The notes: generated by a model from the letters alone, not told the origin. 5,255 nucleotides of DNA from a bacterium (GCA_027037155.1 JALWBK010000013.1:1-5255), one strand, 5' to 3'; counted from the first letter of the stretch, positions 1 through 5,055 are shown. Numbers and translations: made by a program.

Positions 1-126
1 CACAAACACATCATCGTGTAGAGAAACCTTGGCAAAAATGGTTTTAAGCAGATGATAATCGTCCTCCCTTTTGCCTTCCACCTGAAGGTGTAGGTTCACC
101 TTTGCGTAAGCCTTCTCCCTCAGCAT
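1..126 (-). CDS. ispE: 4-diphosphocytidyl-2-C-methyl-D-erythritol kinase, N-terminal 42 residues (cut by window edge)
   Basis: IspE is a cytosolic GHMP-superfamily kinase that phosphorylates CDP-methylerythritol with ATP in the MEP pathway to isopentenyl diphosphate. Only the first 42 codons are present, and the frame is open to base 1. The visible part matches the family N-terminus: an AYAKVNLHL strand (residues 6-14, compare the usual SPAKINLFL), then GKREDDYHLL (residues 18-27, compare GKRPDGYHEL), then a KTIFAKVSLHDDV segment. The ATP-binding Gly-rich motif and the catalytic residues lie beyond the window. The ATG at 124-126 is preceded by AGAGGT (131-136) at a short 4-base spacing, and it places the conserved Ala-Lys-x-Asn where family members have it. 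The gene is divergent from the PrmA-like gene across 75 bases. Identification is by motif recall on a short fragment, but the pattern is specific. Confidence 0.85.
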   Translation of the reverse strand, partial: MLREKAYAKVNLHLQVEGKREDDYHLLKTIFAKVSLHDDVFV

Positions 127-164
127 ATTTACCTCTTTAGCAGTAAATTCAACCGTAGGTCAAC

Positions 165-192
165 TTGAAAACACCTCACCGGCTACTATACA
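165..192 (+). promoter_or_regulatory. Candidate sigma70-type promoter for the PrmA-like gene
   Basis: A TTGAAA hexamer (165-170) and a TATACA hexamer (187-192) are separated by 16 bases in the gap between divergent ispE and the PrmA-like gene. Transcription would start near 199-200, only two or three bases before the ATG at 202, which would make the mRNA essentially leaderless. On the opposite strand a TATAGT (185-190) overlaps this -10 and could serve ispE, but its best -35 (TTGTAA, at 210-215) sits 19 bases away. Both calls rest on consensus matching only. Confidence 0.4.
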
Positions 193-201
193 AAAACCAC
201 C

Positions 202-801
202 ATGAACCCTTACAAAGCCATAGAGGTAGGGCAAAAACTGAGAATAGTAAGACCAAATCAGAAGTATCCGCCTACCCAAAGGGTGGACATCGTCATTGCA
301 AGGGGAGCCTTCGGCTCAGGCGAGCACGAAACAACCCTTAGCTGTCTTGAGGAGATAGAGAAGGTGAATCCTAAAGACATGCGGGTTCTTGACATAGGCT
401 GCGGCACGGGAATCCTTGCCATAGCCGCCCTGAAACTCGGAGCAGAAAAGGCAGTATGCATAGACATAGCAAGGGAAGCCATTGAAACCACCGTAAAGAA
501 CGCCGCCCTCAACGGGGTTGACAAGAGGCTATACCCAGTGCTTGGCACCCTAAACCAGCTTCCCGCATCCCTACAGGAGCCCTACCATCTGATCCTCGCA
601 AACATATACCCAGAGGTGCTAAAAGAGATAGCTTCCCAAATAAAAGCCCTTTCCACTAACGGCACCATCCTCATCGCCTCAGGCGTCCCCTGGGAGGACA
701 ACCACGAAATCGTGACTTTGTACAAAAGCTTAGGATTTCAACTACTTAACAACCGCTGGCTGGAACAGTACACCACCTTCACCATGCTCTACGTTGGCTA
801 A
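202..801 (+). CDS. PrmA-family (ribosomal protein L11 methyltransferase-like) SAM-dependent methyltransferase lacking the N-terminal domain
   Basis: This is a class I SAM-dependent methyltransferase of 199 residues most like the catalytic domain of PrmA, which methylates ribosomal protein L11. It starts in the PrmA linker (YKAIEVGQKLRI, residues 4-15). Next come the family signature GAFGSGEHETT (35-45, compare MAFGTGTHPTT), SAM motif I LDIGCGTG (63-70), the acidic ribose-binding residue D88, and LILANIYPEVL (130-140), equivalent to the PrmA ANIL motif. Standard PrmA proteins are about 245-300 residues, and the missing part is the N-terminal L11-recognition domain. It cannot be hidden upstream: an in-frame TGA lies at 166-168 and divergent ispE begins at 126. 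The second Asp of the usual DID motif is Ala90. The ATG at 202 has no Shine-Dalgarno, unlike the other genes here. The stop overlaps the HAD gene tail to tail. Family assignment is firm; L11 as substrate is uncertain. Confidence 0.85.
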   Translation: MNPYKAIEVGQKLRIVRPNQKYPPTQRVDIVIARGAFGSGEHETTLSCLEEIEKVNPKDMRVLDIGCGTGILAIAALKLGAEKAVCIDIAREAIETTVKNAALNGVDKRLYPVLGTLNQLPASLQEPYHLILANIYPEVLKEIASQIKALSTNGTILIASGVPWEDNHEIVTLYKSLGFQLLNNRWLEQYTTFTMLYVG

Positions 802-1610
802 AGCAGACCCCTTTCCATAGCCCGCCAGAGGGTGGGCAAATCCTCTACGATGAGGTTGGGCTTAAGCAAACCAGAGGCCGAAGCCGCCTCCTCAAAGGAG
901 GTGACCCCCGTAAGAACCAAAGCAGTCTTCACCTTAGCACGATTGCCCATAAGAACATCGCTGTCCAGCTTGTCCCCCACCATAAGAACCTTATCCCGCT
1001 CAACGTCCGCCTTCTCCATGGCAAGGCGCAGCATGAAGGGATTGGGCTTCCCAACAATGTAAGGTCTCCTGCCCGACGCTGCCTTCAACGCCGCCACAAA
1101 GGCCCCAACCCCTGGCATGTATCCATCTTCCACAGGCCACAAGTTGTCGTTGTTTACCCCTATGAACTTAGCACCATCCAACAGATCCCTCGTTGCTTTG
1201 CAAAGCTTTTCGTAACTGATCTTCCTATCCAGTCCCACCACCACGTAATCTGCTCTTCTACTTTCCCTCTCGTTTAAGAAATCACAGTTCAAAGGAGCCA
1301 GTTCTCTTCTCAATCCCTCCTCCCCCAACAGAAAGACGCTAAAGTGGCGCAGACGCTCTTTCTGAAGGAGATACCTGTACGTGGCGTAGGCAGCGGTTAT
1401 GACTATGTCCTCCTCGGCGGGAATCCCTAATATGTTTAGCTTTTCAGCGTAAAACCTGCGGGGATGAAGGGTGCTGTTGGTGACAAAGATGTACTTTATG
1501 TTATGCTCTATCAGTCTCTCAACGAACCACGCCGCTCCGGGTATAGACTTATCACCCCTGTAGATAACACCGTCAAGGTCAAGGGCAACAAGCTCTATTG
1601 AAGGCTCCAA
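798..1610 (-). CDS. HAD-superfamily phosphatase, subclass IIA (NagD/AraL-like)
   Basis: This is a predicted cytosolic Mg-dependent phosphatase of 270 residues, a normal length for the NagD/4-nitrophenylphosphatase/phosphoglycolate phosphatase group. All HAD motifs are intact: motif I DLDGV with nucleophile D11 and acid D13, motif II FVTNST (42-47), motif III Lys188 in VGKPNP, and motif IV VGDKLDSD (211-218) followed by TALVLTGVTS. The VNNDNLWP stretch (152-159), in the C2 cap between motifs II and III, is typical of subclass IIA. The physiological substrate cannot be read from the sequence. The start is TTG at 1608-1610. An in-frame TAG lies immediately upstream (1611-1613), and no other start codon lies between it and motif I, so the TTG is effectively forced. 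The gene overlaps the lipoprotein gene by 16 bases and is last in a three-gene operon, so it is probably translationally coupled. It may recycle or detoxify phosphorylated metabolites, but that is inference. Confidence 0.92.
   Translation of the reverse strand: MEPSIELVALDLDGVIYRGDKSIPGAAWFVERLIEHNIKYIFVTNSTLHPRRFYAEKLNILGIPAEEDIVITAAYATYRYLLQKERLRHFSVFLLGEEGLRRELAPLNCDFLNERESRRADYVVVGLDRKISYEKLCKATRDLLDGAKFIGVNNDNLWPVEDGYMPGVGAFVAALKAASGRRPYIVGKPNPFMLRLAMEKADVERDKVLMVGDKLDSDVLMGNRAKVKTALVLTGVTSFEEAASASGLLKPNLIVEDLPTLWRAMERGLL
820..837 (+). terminator. Possible weak terminator hairpin downstream of the PrmA-like gene
   Basis: On the plus-strand transcript, GCCCGCC (820-826) pairs with GGTGGGC (831-837) around an AGAG loop. 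This gives seven pairs including one G-U wobble, beginning 18 bases after the stop codon at 799-801. No U-run follows, so this is not a classical intrinsic terminator. It lies inside the 3' coding end of the opposing HAD gene, whose sequence could explain it by chance. The hairpin is weaker on the minus strand, where the wobble becomes a C-A mismatch. Confidence 0.22.
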
Positions 1611-2179
1611 CTAACCTCCAGCTTTCCCATCAAACTGGTAAAGACGAGCTTCAAGCTCTTCTCCCCTTCAAGTCCGGCCCTGCCAAACCTAACTTTATAA
1701 ACCTTCATCCACGGCTCAACGAAGGGATAGAAGGTCTCTATCTCATCGTCCTTCAGCTCCAGCCTCTGCACAAGCTGTGGTCTCCTCATGCCCTGCGATG
1801 TTACTAAAAACACCCTGAAAAACGGCCTCTTCTCGTCCAGGTTGTTCCAGGAAGAGTTCTTGGTATAAAGGGCCACCAAAAAGTCATAATAGGCAGAACA
1901 GGTATTCTCAATCTCACGCTCTTTAAGCTGTGCCTCAAGGTCGGTGATTACCTCGGCCTCCCTCTCGTACTCCACCATGGCCTTCTGAAGATCACAGGAG
2001 AGAAAGACCACATCCACAGAGGCCAGCATGTCCACCAGATCAGACTTCAACACCGCGTACCTGTGCCACGGCTTCACCATAAGGGAGTAGGCGGTGGCAC
2101 GGGGAGCCACCGCCTGCCTCATAAAGGCACAACCCGAGACCAAAAGCATCAATCCAAAAAGAAGAGGCCTAAATCTCAT
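1595..2179 (-). CDS. Putative outer-membrane lipoprotein of unknown function
   Basis: I do not recognise the family. From the ATG at 2177-2179 the product is 194 residues. It has a short lipoprotein signal peptide (Arg2/Arg4, then the hydrophobic run PLLFGLMLLVSG) ending in a clear lipobox LVSGC with the lipidated Cys at 17. Ala at mature position 2 would favour the outer membrane under the E. coli Lol rule. Residues about 63-95 are charged and probably helical. The C-terminal half (about 118-194) alternates hydrophobic and charged residues as a beta-rich fold would. Two further Cys (62 and 94) could pair in the periplasm. The frame extends nine codons further upstream (to 2206), but the later ATG has GGGGAG (2184-2189) four bases away and gives a normal signal peptide. 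It overlaps the UPF0173 gene by 11 bases and the HAD gene by 16, so it is co-transcribed with both. A strong inverted repeat lies within codons 22-31. Confidence 0.75.
   Translation of the reverse strand: MRFRPLLFGLMLLVSGCAFMRQAVAPRATAYSLMVKPWHRYAVLKSDLVDMLASVDVVFLSCDLQKAMVEYEREAEVITDLEAQLKEREIENTCSAYYDFLVALYTKNSSWNNLDEKRPFFRVFLVTSQGMRRPQLVQRLELKDDEIETFYPFVEPWMKVYKVRFGRAGLEGEKSLKLVFTSLMGKLEVSWSLQ
1614..1619 (-). promoter_or_regulatory. Shine-Dalgarno GGAGGT that supports the TTG start of the HAD gene
   Basis: GGAGGT lies only three bases upstream of the TTG at 1608-1610, inside the last codons of the lipoprotein gene. The spacing is tighter than usual. The in-frame stop between the motif and the TTG excludes a longer protein. 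A ribosome finishing the lipoprotein at 1595 would already cover this site, which suits reinitiation. Confidence 0.6.
2089..2115. repeat. Perfect 10-bp inverted repeat (GC-rich hairpin) inside the lipoprotein gene
   Basis: AGGCGGTGGC (2089-2098) and GCCACCGCCT (2106-2115) are exact reverse complements around a 7-base loop. In the lipoprotein mRNA the hairpin covers codons of about residues 22-31, just after the lipidated Cys17. No U-run follows on either strand, so it is not an intrinsic terminator. It is the strongest hairpin I found by eye in the window. Confidence 0.75.
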
Positions 2180-2858
2180 AGCTCTCCCCTGGGGCCACCA
2201 CCACACACTGGCTGGAGGTCTCCTTGCTCACCATTTCGCAGAATTTTTTGGGATCCTGGGCGATAAGGTCCCAGGTGTTGTAGTGCATAGGTATAACCAC
2301 CTTGGGCTTTATCATCTTCACCGCCTCAAGGGCATCCTCAGGACCCATGGTAAAGTTATCGCCTATGGGAAGCAGTGCCACATCCACCTGATAGCGCTTC
2401 CCAATGAGCTCCATGTCCGCTATCAATCCGGTATCTCCGGCGTGGTAGATGAGCTTTCCATCGGCCTTGTAAAGATAGCCACAGGGGTTGCCGGTGTACA
2501 CCACCTGCCCATCGTCGCTCACATAGGCAGAACCGTGGGATGCAGGCACCAATTTAACCCACCCAAAGGGAAACTCCTTAGAGCCGCCTATGTGCATGGG
2601 ATGGATGTTGGCTCCCTTAGAAGCACAAAAGTTGGCAAGCTCAAAAGGTGCCACAACCAACGCATTGCAGCGCTTAGCTATATCCACTGCATCCCCGAGG
2701 TGATCCCCATGACCGTGGGTCACAAGAATGGCGTCAACCGTTATGTCCTCGGGCTTAGCAGCCGCCTGCGGATTACCGGTTAAGAAAGGGTCTATAATCA
2801 CCTTGCCCTGCCCGCTCTCAATAAGCCAACATGCATGCCCCAAAAACGTCAGCTTCAT
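2169..2858 (-). CDS. UPF0173-type metal-dependent hydrolase (metallo-beta-lactamase fold)
   Basis: The 229-residue product has the metallo-beta-lactamase fold of the UPF0173 (YtkL-like) family, and its length matches that family. Visible metal ligands are H8 in FLGHAC, D23 in IIDPFL, the core motif THGHGDH (47-53: H48, H50, D52, H53), H108 in PASHG, D142 in HAGDTG and H192 in IPMHYN. GDNFTMGPEDA (167-177) is also typical. It has no signal peptide, so it is cytosolic. The family is broadly conserved but its natural substrate is not established. The open frame reaches a TTG at 2862-2864, but that TTG overlaps the Shine-Dalgarno. The ATG at 2856-2858 sits five bases after AGGGAGGT and begins exactly at the conserved MKLTFLGH, so I use it. 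This is the first gene of the operon with the lipoprotein and HAD genes, and is divergent from the HIT gene. Confidence 0.93.
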   Translation of the reverse strand: MKLTFLGHACWLIESGQGKVIIDPFLTGNPQAAAKPEDITVDAILVTHGHGDHLGDAVDIAKRCNALVVAPFELANFCASKGANIHPMHIGGSKEFPFGWVKLVPASHGSAYVSDDGQVVYTGNPCGYLYKADGKLIYHAGDTGLIADMELIGKRYQVDVALLPIGDNFTMGPEDALEAVKMIKPKVVIPMHYNTWDLIAQDPKKFCEMVSKETSSQCVVVAPGESYEI

Positions 2859-2863
2859 GGCCA

Positions 2864-2871
2864 ACCTCCCT
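2864..2871 (-). promoter_or_regulatory. Shine-Dalgarno deciding the UPF0173 hydrolase start
   Basis: AGGGAGGT lies five bases upstream of the ATG at 2856-2858. The alternative TTG at 2862-2864 overlaps the end of this motif, so it cannot be the start that this motif serves. Confidence 0.8.
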
Positions 2872-2906
2872 AAAGAGTTTTACTTTCCGCCTTTCTCCGT
2901 ATAGAT

Positions 2907-2935
2907 TTTATATTGAAAAAAGCAGCAAACCGCAA
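2907..2935 (-). promoter_or_regulatory. Candidate promoter for the hydrolase-lipoprotein-HAD operon
   Basis: On the minus strand TTGCGG (2930-2935) and TATAAA (2907-2912) are 17 bases apart, in the AT-rich 91-base gap between the divergent hydrolase and HIT genes. The -10 matches the consensus at five of six positions and the -35 at three. On the plus strand TATATT (2909-2914) or TATAGA (2900-2905) could be a -10 for the HIT gene, but neither has a good -35, so I do not place that promoter. The two promoters would overlap. Confidence 0.4.
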
Positions 2936-2936
2936 T

Positions 2937-2944
2937 GAGGAGGT
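2937..2944 (+). promoter_or_regulatory. Shine-Dalgarno deciding the HIT protein start
   Basis: GAGGAGGT lies five bases before the ATG at 2950-2952. The upstream in-frame ATG at 2935-2937 overlaps this motif and would add only five residues not typical of the family. Confidence 0.8.
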
Positions 2945-2949
2945 TAACC

Positions 2950-3360
2950 ATGTGCATATTCTGCAAAATCATCAGCGGTGAAATTCCTTCTGCAAAGGTG
3001 TACGAAGATGACTTTTGCGTTGCCTTTATGGACATAGGACCCGTGAACAAAGGACACGTGCTTGTGGTCCCCAAGAAACACGCCGAAACCTTTGTGGATC
3101 TCTCCGAAGAGGAAGCGGGAGAGCTCTTCAAAAGGGTAAACCGCATAGCCAAGGCGGTAAAAAAGGCTCTGGATGCCGATGGCCTGAACATCATAAACAA
3201 CGTAGGGGCCGCCTCAGGACAGGAGGTCTTTCACGTGCATGTCCACATAATACCGCGCTTTGAGAACGACGGCATGAAGTTTGGCTGGAGGAAGCTCCAG
3301 TACGTGGGAGACGAGATAAAAGAATACGCTGAAACCATAAAGTCCGCTATAGAGGGGTAA
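2950..3360 (+). CDS. HIT-family (histidine triad) nucleotide-binding hydrolase
   Basis: This 136-residue cytosolic protein belongs to the HIT superfamily, Hint/Fhit-like, whose members hydrolyse nucleoside phosphoramidates or dinucleoside polyphosphates through a His-linked nucleotidyl intermediate. The triad QEVFHVHVHIIPRF (91-104) contains H95, H97 and H99, with H97 the expected nucleophile. The N-terminus MCIFCKIISGEIP is canonical. Cys2, Cys5, H44 and H95 correspond to the zinc site found in a subset of HIT proteins. The MDIGPVNKGHVLVVPKKH block (27-44) and GLNIINNVGAASGQ (78-91) form the nucleotide pocket. The start at 2950 is chosen from its strong Shine-Dalgarno and the canonical N-terminus. 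It appears monocistronic, divergent from the UPF0173 operon, and its last 14 bases overlap the end of the opposing UPF0280 gene. The exact substrate (Ap4A-type, AMP-lysine, other) cannot be fixed from sequence. Confidence 0.93.
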   Translation: MCIFCKIISGEIPSAKVYEDDFCVAFMDIGPVNKGHVLVVPKKHAETFVDLSEEEAGELFKRVNRIAKAVKKALDADGLNIINNVGAASGQEVFHVHVHIIPRFENDGMKFGWRKLQYVGDEIKEYAETIKSAIEG

Positions 3361-4063
3361 GCTCTAACCTACCCCATACACCCAGCCTGTCCCCAACTAT
3401 AACCAAAGCACCAATTACACCATCATCTGCGTGGGTACTGATCCACTCAAGGGCAGGCTGGATCTCTCCCTCACTTTTTACTCTATTGCCCAAGGCAGTG
3501 GCAAAGGCATCGGCCAAAGGGGCACTTTCTGCCACAACCACCGCGGCATCGGCCCTCCCAAAGCTCAAAGAGTGGCCCACAGTGCCAGATGAGGTTGCTA
3601 TTCCCCATCTTCCCGAAGGGATCCTCAGCCCAATCTTCCCGGAAAAAGGAGATTTCCCTGCGTAAAGGGCCACCACCCGCTCTTCAAGGGTGTGCATGAA
3701 GATGTCCCCACCGTTTTCCACCACCACCTCATCACTCTCTTTTAAAAGGTACTCCCCCACCATCTGCGCTACTGCCCCTGCCACTGCCGCAAAGGGCCCA
3801 ACTCCGGCCTTCCCAGCAGCCTCACACATGAGCCTCACTATCTCAGGGGCATCTTCAGCAGGCTTCAGCGGCCCCAGGGATTTCAAAAACTCAGGATGGC
3901 TCTCAATGTAAGAGATAAGCTCCCCTCTAAGCTCCAGAAGCCTAATTTCTGTCTTTTTCTTCAGATCCTTTTTGGCCAACACCAAAAGATCACTTTCCTC
4001 CACCTTGACCCTAAAAGCGAGCAAATTGCGAGGCGTCACCCAGCCCCTGTAATCCTTCTTCAT
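3347..4063 (-). CDS. UPF0280 family protein (ApbE-like superfamily), function unknown
   Basis: The 238-residue product matches UPF0280, a family distantly related to the flavin transferase ApbE and found mainly in methanogens and Desulfobacterota-type bacteria. Diagnostic blocks, in order, are VGPFAAVAGAVAQMVGE (88-104), VENGGDIFM (115-123), YAGKSPFSGKIGLRI (134-148), GIATSSGTVGHSLSFGRADA (154-173) and APLADAFATALGN (181-193). The GGDI and ADAFATA elements recall ApbE, but its role, cofactor and partner are not established, so I infer none. There is no signal peptide, which points to the cytosol. The open frame extends 18 codons upstream (to 4117), but those residues come from the glycosyltransferase coding region. 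The ATG at 4061-4063 has GGAGG seven bases upstream and forms an ATGA overlap with the glycosyltransferase stop, a classic coupling arrangement. This is the last gene of the UDG-heptosyltransferase-UPF0280 operon, and its tail overlaps the HIT gene by 14 bases. Confidence 0.9.
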   Translation of the reverse strand: MKKDYRGWVTPRNLLAFRVKVEESDLLVLAKKDLKKKTEIRLLELRGELISYIESHPEFLKSLGPLKPAEDAPEIVRLMCEAAGKAGVGPFAAVAGAVAQMVGEYLLKESDEVVVENGGDIFMHTLEERVVALYAGKSPFSGKIGLRIPSGRWGIATSSGTVGHSLSFGRADAAVVVAESAPLADAFATALGNRVKSEGEIQPALEWISTHADDGVIGALVIVGDRLGVWGRLELTPL

Positions 4064-5055
4064 AAAAGGGCCTCCACTGCCTGCCACACATCCTCCACAC
4101 CGATGGCAGCGATACACGGAGGCTTGCCATTTACAGGATCACACTCTTCAAAGAAGCGCTCCCGACACGGAGCACAGGGATAACGGGAGGACACAGGAAC
4201 AAACCTCACCCCTTTTGCCAAAACTGGACCCGTCTTTTCTGGAATGCTGGTGCCGTAAATACCAACACAGTCCACCCCTGAGGCAGCAGCGATGTGAAGG
4301 GGACCGCTGTCATTTCCCACAAACAGCTTCGCCAACGAGATGAAAGCGGCAAGTTTTCCCAAGGAAAGATTCAGCTTTGCAACGTTGACAAACATATTAT
4401 CGGGCAAGCCCTCCCCAATCACCTCTGCATCCTCCGCCTCAGAAGCGCCCCCCACCACCGCCACAGGAACCCCAGCACCAATTAGCCGCCTTGCCACCTC
4501 TGCAAAGCTCTCAACAGGCCAACAGCGCTGAGGCTTAGACGCCCCCACATGAAGAGCAGCAAAGCCCCTTTCTTTCCAGCCCAAACTTTTTATAAAGCCA
4601 CGAGCCCACTCCACATCCCTTTCACCAAGATACAACCAGCCCGTAAGCCTCTCAGGCACCTTCAAGCCTGATTCCTCAAGAATCCTACGATAGATTTCAG
4701 CCTGATGAAGCGTTTTATCTACCCTTAACCTGCGGTTAAGGAGAAAGCCCCGGGCATCGGTGTCAAGACCTATGGTCTTCATGCCCGCCAGCGTTGCCAT
4801 GAGGGCGGAAGAGAAGGAGTTGGGAAGAAGCACCGCCTCCACAGCAGAGCTTCTAAAAAGACGCCAAAGAGAGCTTCCCCAGCTTCCCTTCTCTATCCAA
4901 AAATCCCTTTGGTACTTACCTTTGATAAGCTCAAAGAGCTTTGGATAACCAAACAGCAAAAACGGCTCCTTCTCAAAGGCACAGTCCAAAGAGGCAAAGG
5001 CCATGAGAAAGTCCCCAACCCAGTTGGGAAGGAAGACCACCTTTTTAAGTCTCAT
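4060..5055 (-). CDS. waaF: Glycosyltransferase family 9 protein, lipopolysaccharide heptosyltransferase II-like
   Basis: The 331-residue product is a GT9 (ADP-heptose:LPS heptosyltransferase) enzyme, which adds heptose to the inner core of LPS at the cytoplasmic face of the inner membrane. It has the two-domain GT-B layout. The N-terminal domain begins KKVVFLPNWVGDFLMA (4-19), where the Asp15 motif is typical of the acceptor site. The C-terminal domain carries LHVGASKPQRCWPVESFAEV (168-187) and VGNDSGPLHIAAASGV (246-261), the ADP-heptose binding region. A cysteine cluster follows at C294, C297, C305 and C314, as is common in WaaF-type proteins. The length is normal. ATG 5053-5055 is preceded by AAGAGGA (5062-5068) at six bases. 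It overlaps the UDG gene by 11 bases and the UPF0280 gene by 4. WaaF versus another GT9 heptosyltransferase (WaaC or WaaQ-like) is not certain, but the PNWVGD start and the cysteine cluster favour WaaF. Confidence 0.88.
   Translation of the reverse strand: MRLKKVVFLPNWVGDFLMAFASLDCAFEKEPFLLFGYPKLFELIKGKYQRDFWIEKGSWGSSLWRLFRSSAVEAVLLPNSFSSALMATLAGMKTIGLDTDARGFLLNRRLRVDKTLHQAEIYRRILEESGLKVPERLTGWLYLGERDVEWARGFIKSLGWKERGFAALHVGASKPQRCWPVESFAEVARRLIGAGVPVAVVGGASEAEDAEVIGEGLPDNMFVNVAKLNLSLGKLAAFISLAKLFVGNDSGPLHIAAASGVDCVGIYGTSIPEKTGPVLAKGVRFVPVSSRYPCAPCRERFFEECDPVNGKPPCIAAIGVEDVWQAVEALL
4071..4075 (-). promoter_or_regulatory. Shine-Dalgarno deciding the UPF0280 start
   Basis: GGAGG sits seven bases before the ATG at 4061-4063, within the last codons of the upstream glycosyltransferase gene. 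It supports this start over the longer open frame. Confidence 0.7.
4723..4741. repeat. Perfect 8-bp inverted repeat with 3-base loop inside the heptosyltransferase gene
   Basis: CCTTAACC (4723-4730) and GGTTAAGG (4734-4741) are exact reverse complements around TGC. The segment encodes part of LLNRRLRV (residues 105-112) of the glycosyltransferase. No U-run follows on either strand. It may be no more than a coding coincidence, or a small mRNA hairpin. Confidence 0.6.

Noticed and set aside
2180..2206. Longer N-terminus for the lipoprotein (nine extra residues beginning MWWWPQ)
   Set aside because: These codons lie inside the hydrolase gene. The ATG at 2177-2179 has its own Shine-Dalgarno and yields a proper lipoprotein signal peptide.
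2094..2783. A 229-codon plus-strand open frame opposite the hydrolase gene
   Set aside because: It is antisense to a clear metallo-beta-lactamase-fold gene with all metal ligands, its product matches no family I know, and it has no Shine-Dalgarno. It is a shadow frame.
2935..2949. Upstream ATG for the HIT gene
   Set aside because: It overlaps the GAGGAGGT ribosome binding site, which serves the ATG at 2950. Family members begin at the equivalent of MCIFC.
3285..3300. CTGGAG/CTCCAG hairpin as a terminator for the UPF0280 operon
   Set aside because: Arms are only 6 bp, no U-run follows on the minus strand, and it lies within HIT codons, so I kept it only as context for the overlap finding.
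4064..4117. Longer N-terminus of the UPF0280 protein containing CHRCGGC
   Set aside because: The Cys-rich stretch looks like a zinc motif, but it is out-of-frame reading of the glycosyltransferase gene. The ATG at 4063 has a good Shine-Dalgarno and an ATGA overlap.
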